From Planctomycetota bacterium (lineage in GTDB: Bacteria; Planctomycetota; J058; J103), in NCBI GenBank assembly GCA_003694875.1, contig RFJN01000236.1, positions 1 to 11,759 on the forward strand: a stretch of 11,759 nucleotides of DNA, read 5' to 3'. Under the pieces are notes generated by a model. That model saw only the letters and a list, made by a program, of their open reading frames with translations, searched no databases and was not told where the DNA came from. A program made the position numbers and the translations under genes. This document shows, piece by piece, positions 1-6,932 of this stretch. Position 1 is the stretch's first letter; each line of letters begins with the position of its first letter.

Positions 1-449
1 AGCGCGAAGTAGCCCACGACGAACACCGCGTCCACGATCTCCTCGTCGCCGAGCCCCGCCGCCCGCAGCGCCTCGACGTCGGCGCGCTCGATCTCCGCGG
101 GCGCGAGCGTGAGCTTGCGCGCGAACCCGACGAGCGCGGCTTCCGTCGGATCGTCGGGTGCCGCTCCGCCCACCCGGCACAGCGCCTCGCCGTGGTGCGT
201 CGCGCAGTAGCGACACGCGTTCGCCTCGCTCACCGCCAGCGCGATCCGCTCGCGCAGCCGGCGTCCGAGCCCGCGGCTCGACCACAAGAGCGCCCGATAG
301 AACGCGTAATGCGCCTCGAGCAGATCGGGCCGCGCGCTCGCGGCGCGGTGGATCGCGGCCACCGCACCGCGCTCGGCCGCGATCCTCTCGTACAGCGCCG
401 CGAGCGCGCCGCCGGCCCGTTCGGGCGGCACCGTGTCGACGTAGGCCAT
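1..449 (-). CDS. AhpD-like / carboxymuconolactone decarboxylase-family protein (3' part cut off)
   Basis: Seen: 149 codons from an ATG at 447-449 running off the left edge. The core carries E67, C79, C82 and H86 in the string EANACRYCATHH. This reproduces the Glu-x11-Cys-x2-Cys-x3-His spacing of mycobacterial AhpD (E118, C130, C133, H137), so the proton relay and redox CxxC pair look intact. Known: this family (AhpD, 'peroxidase-related' enzymes) reduces peroxides or serves as a thiol-disulfide partner in the cytoplasm. The true substrate is rarely known. The start is supported by GGAGGGG at 458-464, 8 bases upstream. It follows the TPR gene on the same strand after 105 bp that include a strong hairpin, so it may be last in that operon or separately expressed. 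The C-terminus is outside the window, so full length cannot be judged. A non-peroxidatic decarboxylase is possible but less likely given the CxxC. Confidence 0.88.
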   Translation of the reverse strand, partial: MAYVDTVPPERAGGALAALYERIAAERGAVAAIHRAASARPDLLEAHYAFYRALLWSSRGLGRRLRERIALAVSEANACRYCATHHGEALCRVGGAAPDDPTEAALVGFARKLTLAPAEIERADVEALRAAGLGDEEIVDAVFVVGYFA

Positions 450-469
450 GCGACGATCCCCTCCGACAA

Positions 470-502
470 CGACGCCGGCGGCACACCCTGCCGCCGGCGT
501 CG
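470..502 (-). terminator. Perfect 14-bp GC-rich hairpin between TPR and AhpD-like genes
   Basis: Bases 470-483 (cgacgccggcggca) and 489-502 are exact reverse complements with a 5-base loop, giving a very stable stem in RNA from either strand. It sits 52 bases beyond the TPR stop codon and 5 bases before the Shine-Dalgarno site of the AhpD-like gene. No run of T follows on either strand, so it is not a textbook intrinsic terminator. It could attenuate, protect the upstream mRNA end, or shape the leader of the downstream gene. The terminator label is the nearest category, not a firm call. Confidence 0.5.
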
Positions 503-554
503 CACGGTATACCGGCTCCGGGCGGCCGCTATTCCGCCCGCCACGCTCCGCCCG

Positions 555-1835
555 CTACTTGCCCCCCTGCGGCGCGTCGCCACCCTCCTGCGCGACCGGC
601 GCGGGCTGCGCCGTCGCGGTCGGTGCACCGGCGGCCGCCCGCTCGAGCAGTTCCCGCAGCTGCTGCACCCGCTCGTGTTCGGCGGGCGCGTCGCCCACGA
701 GCTGGAAGTAGCGGTCGGCGACCTGCCGGCCCGCCTCCGGCTGGCCGCCGAGCACGAGCACGGTGGCGAGCCGGAAGTACGCCTGCGCGAAGCGCGGGGC
801 GTTCGCGATCACCTCGTTGAAGATCTGCGCCGCCCGCCGGTAGTCGCCCACCGTCTGGTACAGCACCCCGAGATCGAAGTAGCTCGAGATGTCGCGCGTG
901 CGCCGGAACGCTTCGGTGAGGTGGCCGATCGCCTCGCGGTAGCGGCCGAGACGGAACGTCGCCATGCCGAGGCCCCGGTGCGCCGCCACGAGATCGGGGT
1001 TGCGCTGCAGCGCCCGGGTGAGCGGCTCGATCGCCTGCTCGTAGCGCTCGTTGGCGAGCAGCGCCTCGCCGAGCGCGAGCAGCGTCTCCGGATCGCGCGC
1101 GATGCGGGTGTCGTTGTCCATGGCCTGCCGCAGCTGCTCGACCGCCTCGTCGTCACGACCGAGCCGGTGCAGCGCGATCCCGAGCGCCTGGCGCGCGTCC
1201 CACGCCGAGGCGTCGAGTCCGATCGCCTTGCGCAGCTGCCCCACCGCGTCCTCGAACTTGCCCTCCTCGAGCGCGAGGCGACCGAGCTGGGTGTAGGCGG
1301 GAGCGAACTCGGCGTCCGCCTCGAGCGCCCTCCGGAGCCACGCCTGCGCCGCCGCACGATCGTCGAGAAGGCGTGCGAGCACCCCGCGCGCGGTGTCGAG
1401 AAGCGCCTCGTCGCCGCCGCCGCGCTCGATCTCGAGCTCCACCCGGTGCACGAGCGCGAGCGCGCCCTGGCGGTCGATCGCGAGCCGCCCCTCGATCAGC
1501 GCCCGCGCCTGTGCGCGCACCAGCCGTGCGGCGAGCGTCCGGTCGTCGGGATCGAGCGCCTGCGCCTGGCCGAACGCCACCACCGCCCGCTCGACGTCGC
1601 CCGCCTCGAGCGCGCGCTCGCCCGCCTCGGCGTGCTCGCGCGCCCGTTCCCGCCGCGCGCGCTCGCGCCCGATACTCTCCCACTGCGTGATCGCAAGCGG
1701 CACGAGCGCCGCGAGCACCACGAGACCCGTCACCGTCGCGAACAAACCGACGAGCCAGCGCCGGCCCCCTCCGCGCTTTCCCCTTTCCTTCGACGCACTG
1801 CTGCCCGCGTTCTCCCCCGTGCCCTCGGGAACCAC
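555..1835 (-). CDS. Membrane-anchored TPR-repeat protein
   Basis: Seen: 426 aa from a GTG at 1833-1835 with GGAGG at 1845-1849, 9 bases upstream. Residues 1-26 are polar and end in a Lys/Arg-rich run (KRGGGRR). Residues 28-50 are one hydrophobic helix, so by the positive-inside rule the N-terminus is cytoplasmic and the rest periplasmic. About seven or eight tetratricopeptide units fill residues 70-395, with typical helix pairs such as ALGIALHRLGRDDEAVEQL and LGVLYQTVGDYRRAAQIF. The last 28 residues are a low-complexity Ala/Pro/Gln/Gly tail. Known: TPRs are protein-docking scaffolds and carry no catalysis. The partner is not evident. It begins 43 bp after the acyl-CoA dehydrogenase stop and is probably co-transcribed with it. 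The specific role is unknown; cell-envelope assembly or cytochrome c maturation-type scaffolding are possibilities without direct support. Confidence 0.9.
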   Translation of the reverse strand: MVPEGTGENAGSSASKERGKRGGGRRWLVGLFATVTGLVVLAALVPLAITQWESIGRERARRERAREHAEAGERALEAGDVERAVVAFGQAQALDPDDRTLAARLVRAQARALIEGRLAIDRQGALALVHRVELEIERGGGDEALLDTARGVLARLLDDRAAAQAWLRRALEADAEFAPAYTQLGRLALEEGKFEDAVGQLRKAIGLDASAWDARQALGIALHRLGRDDEAVEQLRQAMDNDTRIARDPETLLALGEALLANERYEQAIEPLTRALQRNPDLVAAHRGLGMATFRLGRYREAIGHLTEAFRRTRDISSYFDLGVLYQTVGDYRRAAQIFNEVIANAPRFAQAYFRLATVLVLGGQPEAGRQVADRYFQLVGDAPAEHERVQQLRELLERAAAGAPTATAQPAPVAQEGGDAPQGGK

Positions 1836-1878
1836 GCTCCCTTTCCTCCCGCTCTTCCCTGGTTGCCTGTCGTTGCCG

Positions 1879-3594
1879 TCAAACCGCCTCCAGCGCCAAC
1901 TCCGTCCCGCGGCTCAGCGCCTGCCAGACCGGCGGCTCGAGCGCCGGCGCGGGCCGCAGTCCGGCGTCGTCCGGCCCCGCCACGAAGCGCGCGACGTGCC
2001 GCAGCGCGAGCGCCTGCGCCCGCGCGTCGCCACCGGCCAGATCGGCCGCCGCCTCGTCGAGCAGGATCGCCGCCTCGCACAGCCGCGCGAGCCGGTGCGC
2101 GAAGCCGCGCGCGTACCGCACGTCGGGACTCCCCTCGAGCGCGAGCGCATCCCCCACCGCCTCGCGCCACGCGACGAAGCCCGCCTCCACGAGCCCCGCC
2201 GCCTCGAGCAGGGTCGAGCGTTCGGAGGCGGCCGCAAGCCGCTGCTCGATCCAGCGAGCGAGCGCGTCGCACGCCCCCTCGCGCCCGATCGCCCGCAGGA
2301 GCAGATCGAGCGCCAGGATGTTGGTCGTCCCCTCCCAGATCGGCAGCACCTGCGCGTCGCGCAGCAGACGCGCGGTCGGGAACTCCTCGATGTAACCGTT
2401 GCCCCCGAGCGCCTCGACGCCCTCGCTCGCCACCGCCACCGCCTGCTTCGCGGTGTGCAGCTTGACGAGCGGGGTGAGCGCACGCCACAGCACGCGGTCG
2501 TCCTCGCTGCCGATGCCACGGTCCATGCGATCGAGCCGCGCCACCGTCTCGAACACGAGCGCGGTCGACGCCTCGGTGCGCACCACCATGTCGGCGAGCA
2601 CCTCGCGGTGCAGCGGGTGGTCCTCGAGCACCCGACCGAACGCGGTGCGTTCGCGTGCGTGTTCGAGCGCCTCGAAGCACGCCCGCCGCATGGCGCCGCA
2701 CGAGGCGACGGCGTTGTAGAGCCGCGAGAGGTTGAGCATCTCGGTCATGGCCTTGAAGCCGCGGCCCGGCCCCGCGAGAAGCCAGCCCTCCGCCCCCTCG
2801 AGCGTCGCCTCGCCGGTCGGCATGCTGCGGGTGCCGAGCTTGTCCTTGAGGCGGTGGAAGCGGATCGCGTTGCGCGAACCGTCGCCCCGGTGCAGCGGGA
2901 CCAGGAACAGCCCGAGCCCGCGCGTGCCCGGCCCCGCCCCCTCCGGACGCGCCATGACCATCATTACCTCGGCGCCGAGGTTCGAGCAGAACCACTTGTC
3001 GCCGTACAGCCGCCAGCGTCCGTCCGGGCCCTCGACCGCGCGCGTGGTGTTGGCCCCCACGTCCGAGCCACCCTGCTTCTCGGTGAGCCACATGGCGCCC
3101 TCGGCGAGCCGATCGAGCTCACGTGCGGTGAGCCGCGGCAGCCAGCGCTCGCGCACCTCCGGCTCGGCGTAGCGCTCGACGAGCCGCGCCGCGCCGTCGG
3201 TCATGCAGATCGGGCAGTACAGCCCCTGCTCGGCCTGCGAGAACACGTACCCGAGCCCGAACACGAGCACCCGCGGGGCGCGACCGCCGGCCGGGCGCGC
3301 GCGCTCGTCGTAGGCGAGCGCCACGATCCCGCTGCCGTAGGCAAGCTCCCGCATGCGCTCGTAGGCGGGGTGGAAGCGCACCCGATCGATCCGGTTGCCC
3401 TCGCGGTCGTAGCGCACGAGCTCGGGCGGATACGCCTCGGCCTGCACGCTGCAGGCCGCCACCGGACCGCCGGCGAGCGCCCCCATGCGGTGCAGGTGCT
3501 CGGCCGCCCAGCCGTACTCCGACCCGAGCAGCCGCCGCATGCGGCGCACGAACGCCGGATCGGCCGCATACAGATCGAGCCCCTCGCGCCTCAC
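1879..3594 (-). CDS. AidB-like acyl-CoA dehydrogenase family flavoprotein
   Basis: Seen: 571 aa. The start is GTG at 3592-3594, preceded at 7 bases by AGGAGG (3602-3607) and overlapping the upstream stop as GTGA. The reading frame stays open further upstream, but that part lies inside the CBS gene and has low-complexity composition. Diagnostic AidB-type strings are TEKQGGSDVGANTTRA (FAD-binding loop), SRNAIRFHRLKDKLGTRS, and WEGTTNI with E421, the position of the catalytic Glu in many acyl-CoA dehydrogenases and of E425 in E. coli AidB. The C-terminal ~140 residues form the extra helical region expected of this longer subfamily (E. coli AidB is 541 aa). Known: AidB is a flavoprotein of the Ada alkylation response with weak isovaleryl-CoA dehydrogenase activity and DNA binding. 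Many AidB-like homologues are true acyl-CoA dehydrogenases of unknown substrate, so the function is not assigned beyond the family. Confidence 0.93.
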   Translation of the reverse strand: MRREGLDLYAADPAFVRRMRRLLGSEYGWAAEHLHRMGALAGGPVAACSVQAEAYPPELVRYDREGNRIDRVRFHPAYERMRELAYGSGIVALAYDERARPAGGRAPRVLVFGLGYVFSQAEQGLYCPICMTDGAARLVERYAEPEVRERWLPRLTARELDRLAEGAMWLTEKQGGSDVGANTTRAVEGPDGRWRLYGDKWFCSNLGAEVMMVMARPEGAGPGTRGLGLFLVPLHRGDGSRNAIRFHRLKDKLGTRSMPTGEATLEGAEGWLLAGPGRGFKAMTEMLNLSRLYNAVASCGAMRRACFEALEHARERTAFGRVLEDHPLHREVLADMVVRTEASTALVFETVARLDRMDRGIGSEDDRVLWRALTPLVKLHTAKQAVAVASEGVEALGGNGYIEEFPTARLLRDAQVLPIWEGTTNILALDLLLRAIGREGACDALARWIEQRLAAASERSTLLEAAGLVEAGFVAWREAVGDALALEGSPDVRYARGFAHRLARLCEAAILLDEAAADLAGGDARAQALALRHVARFVAGPDDAGLRPAPALEPPVWQALSRGTELALEAV

Positions 3595-4040
3595 ACCGCC
3601 CCCTCCTCGTCGGCGGTGTTCTCCACGAACGCCCACAGCAGATCCTCGGCACTCACGATCCCCACGAGTTCGCCGCCGGAGACCACCGGCAGCGCCCCGA
3701 TCTTCTCGCGGCACACGATCTCGGCCGCCTCGCGGATCGTGGTCTCGGGTCCCACCGTGATGGGGTGGCGCGTCATGACCTTGTCCACCGGCGTCTCGAA
3801 CAGCGCCTCACCGAAGACCTCGCGCTCCACGCCGCCGCTCTCGCCGGTGCGCATGGGCAGCGCATGCCGCACGTCCCGGTCGCTCACGATCCCCACGAGC
3901 TGCCCGTCGGCGAGCACCGGCACGTGCCGGATCCGGCGCTCGCGCATGTGTTCGAACACGTCGATCAACCGATCCTCGGGCTGCACCGTCACGACGTCGC
4001 GCGACATCCAGCGCGACACCAGCCAGTCGGCAGGCTGCAT
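3591..4040 (-). CDS. Two-CBS-domain protein, possible nucleotide sensor
   Basis: Seen: 149 aa from ATG at 4038-4040 with GAGGA at 4047-4051, 6 bases upstream. The frame continues open to an upstream ATG at 4097, but the intervening residues are not CBS-like and have no ribosome site. Two CBS motifs occupy roughly residues 8-66 (ending VGIVSDRDVRHAL) and 85-142 (ending VGIVSAEDLLWAF), each opened by a 'VMT/WMS' turn. Known: paired CBS domains form a Bateman module that binds adenine nucleotides and regulates partners. This one has no fused effector domain. It is the first gene of the minus-strand block and its stop overlaps the GTG of the AidB-like gene by four bases, so the two are translationally coupled and may act together; whether it controls that enzyme is inference. 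Confidence 0.92.
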   Translation of the reverse strand: MQPADWLVSRWMSRDVVTVQPEDRLIDVFEHMRERRIRHVPVLADGQLVGIVSDRDVRHALPMRTGESGGVEREVFGEALFETPVDKVMTRHPITVGPETTIREAAEIVCREKIGALPVVSGGELVGIVSAEDLLWAFVENTADEEGAV

Positions 4041-4085
4041 GGCTCTTCCTCTCCCCTGCGCGCCTTCCGTGCCGCGCGCACGCCC

Positions 4086-4116
4086 ATGATAGGGCAAGGT
4101 CGGTCCGCGGGGGCAA
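4086..4116 (-). promoter_or_regulatory. Candidate promoter for the CBS/AidB-like operon
   Basis: Reading the minus strand in the divergent gap, TATCAT (4086-4091) resembles a -10 box and TTGCCC (4111-4116) is a weak -35 match. The 19-base spacer is longer than ideal. The predicted start would fall near 4079, leaving a leader of about 40 bases that contains the GAGGA ribosome site. It is the only AT-rich hexamer in the gap in this direction, which is the main reason to propose it. Confidence 0.35.
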
Positions 4117-4167
4117 GGGGGCCGAACACACCCCGTCGCCGCGCTCCCCGCCGGGCGGCCGAGCCGC

Positions 4168-4173
4168 TACCAT
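4168..4173 (+). promoter_or_regulatory. Candidate -10 box for moeA, possibly leaderless
   Basis: TACCAT lies 6 bases before the moeA ATG. No purine-rich Shine-Dalgarno sequence is visible before that ATG. If TACCAT is the -10 box, transcription would begin at about the A of the ATG, giving a leaderless mRNA. No convincing -35 box is present 16-18 bases further upstream. The call is weak and rests on position and the lack of a ribosome site. Confidence 0.25.
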
Positions 4174-4179
4174 GTCGCC

Positions 4180-5463
4180 ATGCACGGTCCGGCGATCGGC
4201 TACGACGACGCGCTCACGCTCGCGCTCGAGGCGGCGCTTGCCGCCCCGTGCCCGACCGAGACGATCCGGCTCGAGCAGGCGGCCGGACGCTGGCTGCGGG
4301 CGCCGGTGCGGCTCGAAGGTGCGCTGCCGCCGTTCGACCACGCCGCCATGGACGGCTACGCGGTGCGCAGCGCCGACCTCCCGGTCTCCGAGACCGAGAC
4401 GCGTCGGCTGCGCGTGCTCGGCCACGCCTGGCCGGGGCGTCCCGCGTCGTGCGCGGTCGGACCCGGCGAGGCGATCCGGATCGCCACCGGCGCGCCGCTG
4501 CCGGCCGGCGCCGACCAGGTGGTCGAACGCGAGCGCGCGCGCACCGAGGATCCGGCAGCGAGCACGGTCGAGCTGCGTGCCGCACGTGCGCCCGGCCGCC
4601 ACATCCGCCGTGCGGGCGAGGAGGCGCAACCCGGCCGGTGCGTGCTCGCCGCGGGGCTGCGGCTCGGTCCCGAGCAGCTCGCGCTCGCGGCCGCCGCCGG
4701 CGCGAGCCGGCTCACCGTGGCGCGCCGCTGCGCGGTCGCGGTGCTGTCCACCGGCGACGAACTCGTCGCGCCCTGGCAGCGGCCGGAGCCCCACGAGGTG
4801 CGCGACAGCAACAGCGCGCTGCTGCAGGCGCTGCTCGCCGGGGTGGGCGTCCGCCCCGTCGCGCTCGGACGCGCGCGCGACCGGCTGCCTGCGGTGCGCG
4901 CCGCCGCCGAGGCGGCATTCGCCACGGGCTGCCGCGTGCTCGTGAGCACCGCCGGCGCCTCGGTCGGCACGCGCGACCACGTGCCCGAGGCGGCGCGCGC
5001 CCTCGGCTTCGAGCCGGTCTGGCGCTCGGTCGCCATGAAGCCGGGCCACCCCGTCGCGCTGTGGCGCGCCGACACGCGGCTGTGGTTCGCGCTGCCGGGC
5101 AACCCCGTCGCCGCCGCGGTCTGCGCCCGCACGCTGCTGCTTCCCGCGCTCGAGACGCAGCTCGCCGGGTGCGCGCGGCCGCCCGGGTGGTGTGCCGCGC
5201 GGCTCGGCGAAGCGCTCCGCCCCCGCGGCGGGCGAACCTGGTTTCGCCACGCCCGGCTCGCGGTGGGAGCGGACGGTGTGCTCGCGGTCGAGCGGCTGCT
5301 GCCGCACGGCTCGGCGCGGCTCACAAGTGCGGCGGCCGCGAATGCGATCGTGCGGATCGACGGCCCGCAAGAGGCCGGCGACCTCGTGCCCGCGCTGCCG
5401 TTCGGCCCCCTCGGACCGAGCGCGATCCCGGCGGCGTACGAAGCATCGGGAGCGAGCCCATGA
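4180..5463 (+). CDS. moeA: Molybdopterin molybdenumtransferase MoeA
   Basis: MoeA inserts molybdate into adenylylated molybdopterin, the last common step of molybdenum cofactor synthesis in the cytoplasm. Seen: 427 aa, close to E. coli MoeA (411). FDHAAMDGYAVR holds D58 (E. coli D59). GEAIRIATGAPLPAGAD, STGDEL (residues 190-195, with the conserved Asp and Glu), VRDSNS, STAGASVGTRDHV, AMKPGHPVAL and ALPGNPVAA follow in the standard order from the central MogA-like domain into the C-terminal domain. The start matches the E. coli N-terminus by position, although no ribosome site precedes it and an out-of-frame ATG lies 8 bases upstream. Its stop overlaps the selA start as ATGA. Coupling to selA points to enzymes needing both Mo cofactor and selenocysteine, such as formate dehydrogenase. 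The paralogue type used for tungsten cannot be excluded. Confidence 0.97.
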   Translation: MHGPAIGYDDALTLALEAALAAPCPTETIRLEQAAGRWLRAPVRLEGALPPFDHAAMDGYAVRSADLPVSETETRRLRVLGHAWPGRPASCAVGPGEAIRIATGAPLPAGADQVVERERARTEDPAASTVELRAARAPGRHIRRAGEEAQPGRCVLAAGLRLGPEQLALAAAAGASRLTVARRCAVAVLSTGDELVAPWQRPEPHEVRDSNSALLQALLAGVGVRPVALGRARDRLPAVRAAAEAAFATGCRVLVSTAGASVGTRDHVPEAARALGFEPVWRSVAMKPGHPVALWRADTRLWFALPGNPVAAAVCARTLLLPALETQLAGCARPPGWCAARLGEALRPRGGRTWFRHARLAVGADGVLAVERLLPHGSARLTSAAAANAIVRIDGPQEAGDLVPALPFGPLGPSAIPAAYEASGASP

Positions 5464-6932
5464 GCGAACACGATCCGCGGCGCGCGCTGCCCGCCGCCCA
5501 CCGGCTGCTCGAGCACCCCGCGATCGCCGCGCTGCGCACCCGACACGGCGCCGCGGCGGTGCGTGCGGCGGTGCGCGCCACGCTCGAGGAGCAGCGCGCA
5601 CGGCTCGCGCGCACCGACACGCGGGCACCTTCCCTCGAGGCGCTGTGCGAGGCGGTGCGCCGGCGGCTCGCACAACGCGATGCGACAGGGCTGCGGCGGG
5701 CGCTCAACGCCACGGGCGTGCTGCTGCACACCGGTCTCGGGCGAGCGGTGCTCGCCCCGGAAGCCCGCGCGCGGCTCGACGAGGTGGCGCGCGGGGCGTG
5801 CGTGCTCGAGATCTCGCGCGAGACCGGCGAGCGCGGGGTGCGCGAGCACGAGGTGGCGCGCGCGCTGTGCGCGCTCACCGGCGCCGAGGCGGCGAGCTGC
5901 GTCAACAACGGGGCGGCGGCGTGTCTGCTCATGCTCGCCGCGCTGTGCGCGGGCCGCGAGGTGGTCGTCGCTCGCGGGCAGCTCGTCGAGATCGGCGGCA
6001 GCTTCCGCATCCCCGAGATCCTCGCGCAGTCCGGGGCGCGGCTGCGCGAGGTGGGCGCGACCAACCGGGTGCGCCCCGACGACTACGCCCGGGCGATCGG
6101 GCCCGAGACGGCGGCGATCCTGCACGTGCACACCTCGAACTACCGCGTGGTGGGTTTCCACGAGGCGGTGCCGCCCGCCGCGCTTGCCCGGCTCGCGCAC
6201 GAGCACGGGCTGCTGCTGCTGCAGGATCTCGGCTCGGGCAACCTCGTCGACCTCTCGGCGTTCGGGCTGCCCGAGGAGCCGCTCGTGGGCGCGAGCCTGC
6301 GCGCGGGCGCCGACGTCGTGGTGTTCTCCGGCGACAAGCTGCTCGGCGGCCCGCAGGCGGGGCTGATCTGCGGCCGCCGCGAGCCGGTGGCCCGCATGCG
6401 GCGGCACCCGCTGTTCCGGGCGCTGCGGCCCGACAAGCTGCAGCTCGCCGCCCTCGAGGCCACGCTCGCGATCCACGAGGCAGGCCGGGCGCGCGAGCGG
6501 ATCCCCGTGTTCCGCCAGCTCGCGAGCCCGCTCGAAACGCTGCGCGAACGCGGCGCGTCGCTGTGCGAGGCGGTGGGCGAGGCGGCGGGCGAGGCGGGCT
6601 TCGCGCTCGCGGTCTGCCCCTCGGAGGCGAGCGCGGGCTCGGGGGCGCTGCCGGCGGTGCCGATCCCCTCGATCGCGCTCACCGTCGCCCCCGCGCGGCC
6701 CACCGCCCGCATCGAGGCGCTCGCGCGCTCGCTGCGGCTCGGCAGCCCTCCGGTCTTCACGCGCCGGCAGGCGGGGCGGCTGTGGTGCGATCTGCGCACC
6801 GTTGCGCCGGAGGAGGACACCGAGCTCGTCGCCGCGTTGCGGGCGGCGTTCGCCGCGACGGCGAACGCGAGCGGGGCCGAGGTCTGTGCGGGGGGCTACA
6901 CTGGAGGATGCCATGACGAGCCCACCGACTGA
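5460..6932 (+). CDS. selA: L-seryl-tRNA(Sec) selenium transferase SelA
   Basis: SelA is a PLP enzyme that converts seryl-tRNA(Sec) to selenocysteinyl-tRNA(Sec) using selenophosphate from SelD. Seen: 490 aa, against 463 in E. coli. LNATGVLLHTGLGRA, NNGAAACLLML, GQLVEIGGSFRIPEI, VGATNRV, HTSNY, DLGSGNLVDL and SGDKLLGGPQAGLICG appear in order. K293 in the last is the PLP lysine (E. coli K295). HPLFRALRPDKLQLAALEATL and the C-terminal GRLWCDLRT also match the family. About 20 residues extend past the usual end and run into the next gene. The ATG has GGGAG 7 bases upstream and overlaps the moeA stop by four bases. selB, which often follows selA, is absent here. The function implies the organism makes selenoproteins, but no UGA-recoded gene is visible in this window. 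Confidence 0.97.
   Translation: MSEHDPRRALPAAHRLLEHPAIAALRTRHGAAAVRAAVRATLEEQRARLARTDTRAPSLEALCEAVRRRLAQRDATGLRRALNATGVLLHTGLGRAVLAPEARARLDEVARGACVLEISRETGERGVREHEVARALCALTGAEAASCVNNGAAACLLMLAALCAGREVVVARGQLVEIGGSFRIPEILAQSGARLREVGATNRVRPDDYARAIGPETAAILHVHTSNYRVVGFHEAVPPAALARLAHEHGLLLLQDLGSGNLVDLSAFGLPEEPLVGASLRAGADVVVFSGDKLLGGPQAGLICGRREPVARMRRHPLFRALRPDKLQLAALEATLAIHEAGRARERIPVFRQLASPLETLRERGASLCEAVGEAAGEAGFALAVCPSEASAGSGALPAVPIPSIALTVAPARPTARIEALARSLRLGSPPVFTRRQAGRLWCDLRTVAPEEDTELVAALRAAFAATANASGAEVCAGGYTGGCHDEPTD
6903..6907 (+). promoter_or_regulatory. Shine-Dalgarno site fixing the uvrD-family start
   Basis: GGAGG lies 5 bases before the ATG at 6913, inside the last codons of selA. It decides the helicase start among several open codons in the same frame upstream, and gives a 20-base overlap with selA (6913-6932). 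Confidence 0.8.

Noticed and set aside
1..449. Selenocysteine in the AhpD-like active site, prompted by the nearby selA
   Set aside because: Both active-site codons are TGT and TGC; no in-frame TGA is present.
192..2465. Long plus-strand open frame (757 codons) across the AhpD-like, TPR and AidB-like region
   Set aside because: It is antisense to three well-supported genes, is Arg/Ala/Pro-rich with no recognisable domain, and is open only because stop codons are rare in this GC-rich DNA.
3595..3714. 40-residue N-terminal extension of the AidB-like protein
   Set aside because: It would overlap the second CBS domain, is Arg/Gly-rich, and lacks a ribosome site, while the GTG at 3594 has an ideal AGGAGG at 7 bases.
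1393..4089. Plus-strand open frame of 898 codons
   Set aside because: Antisense to the AidB-like and CBS genes; residue composition is low-complexity and no family motif appears.
6897..6902. TACACT as a -10 promoter box for the helicase gene
   Set aside because: A start about 7 bases downstream would leave the GGAGG ribosome site untranscribed; both cannot be functional and the ribosome site is the stronger match.
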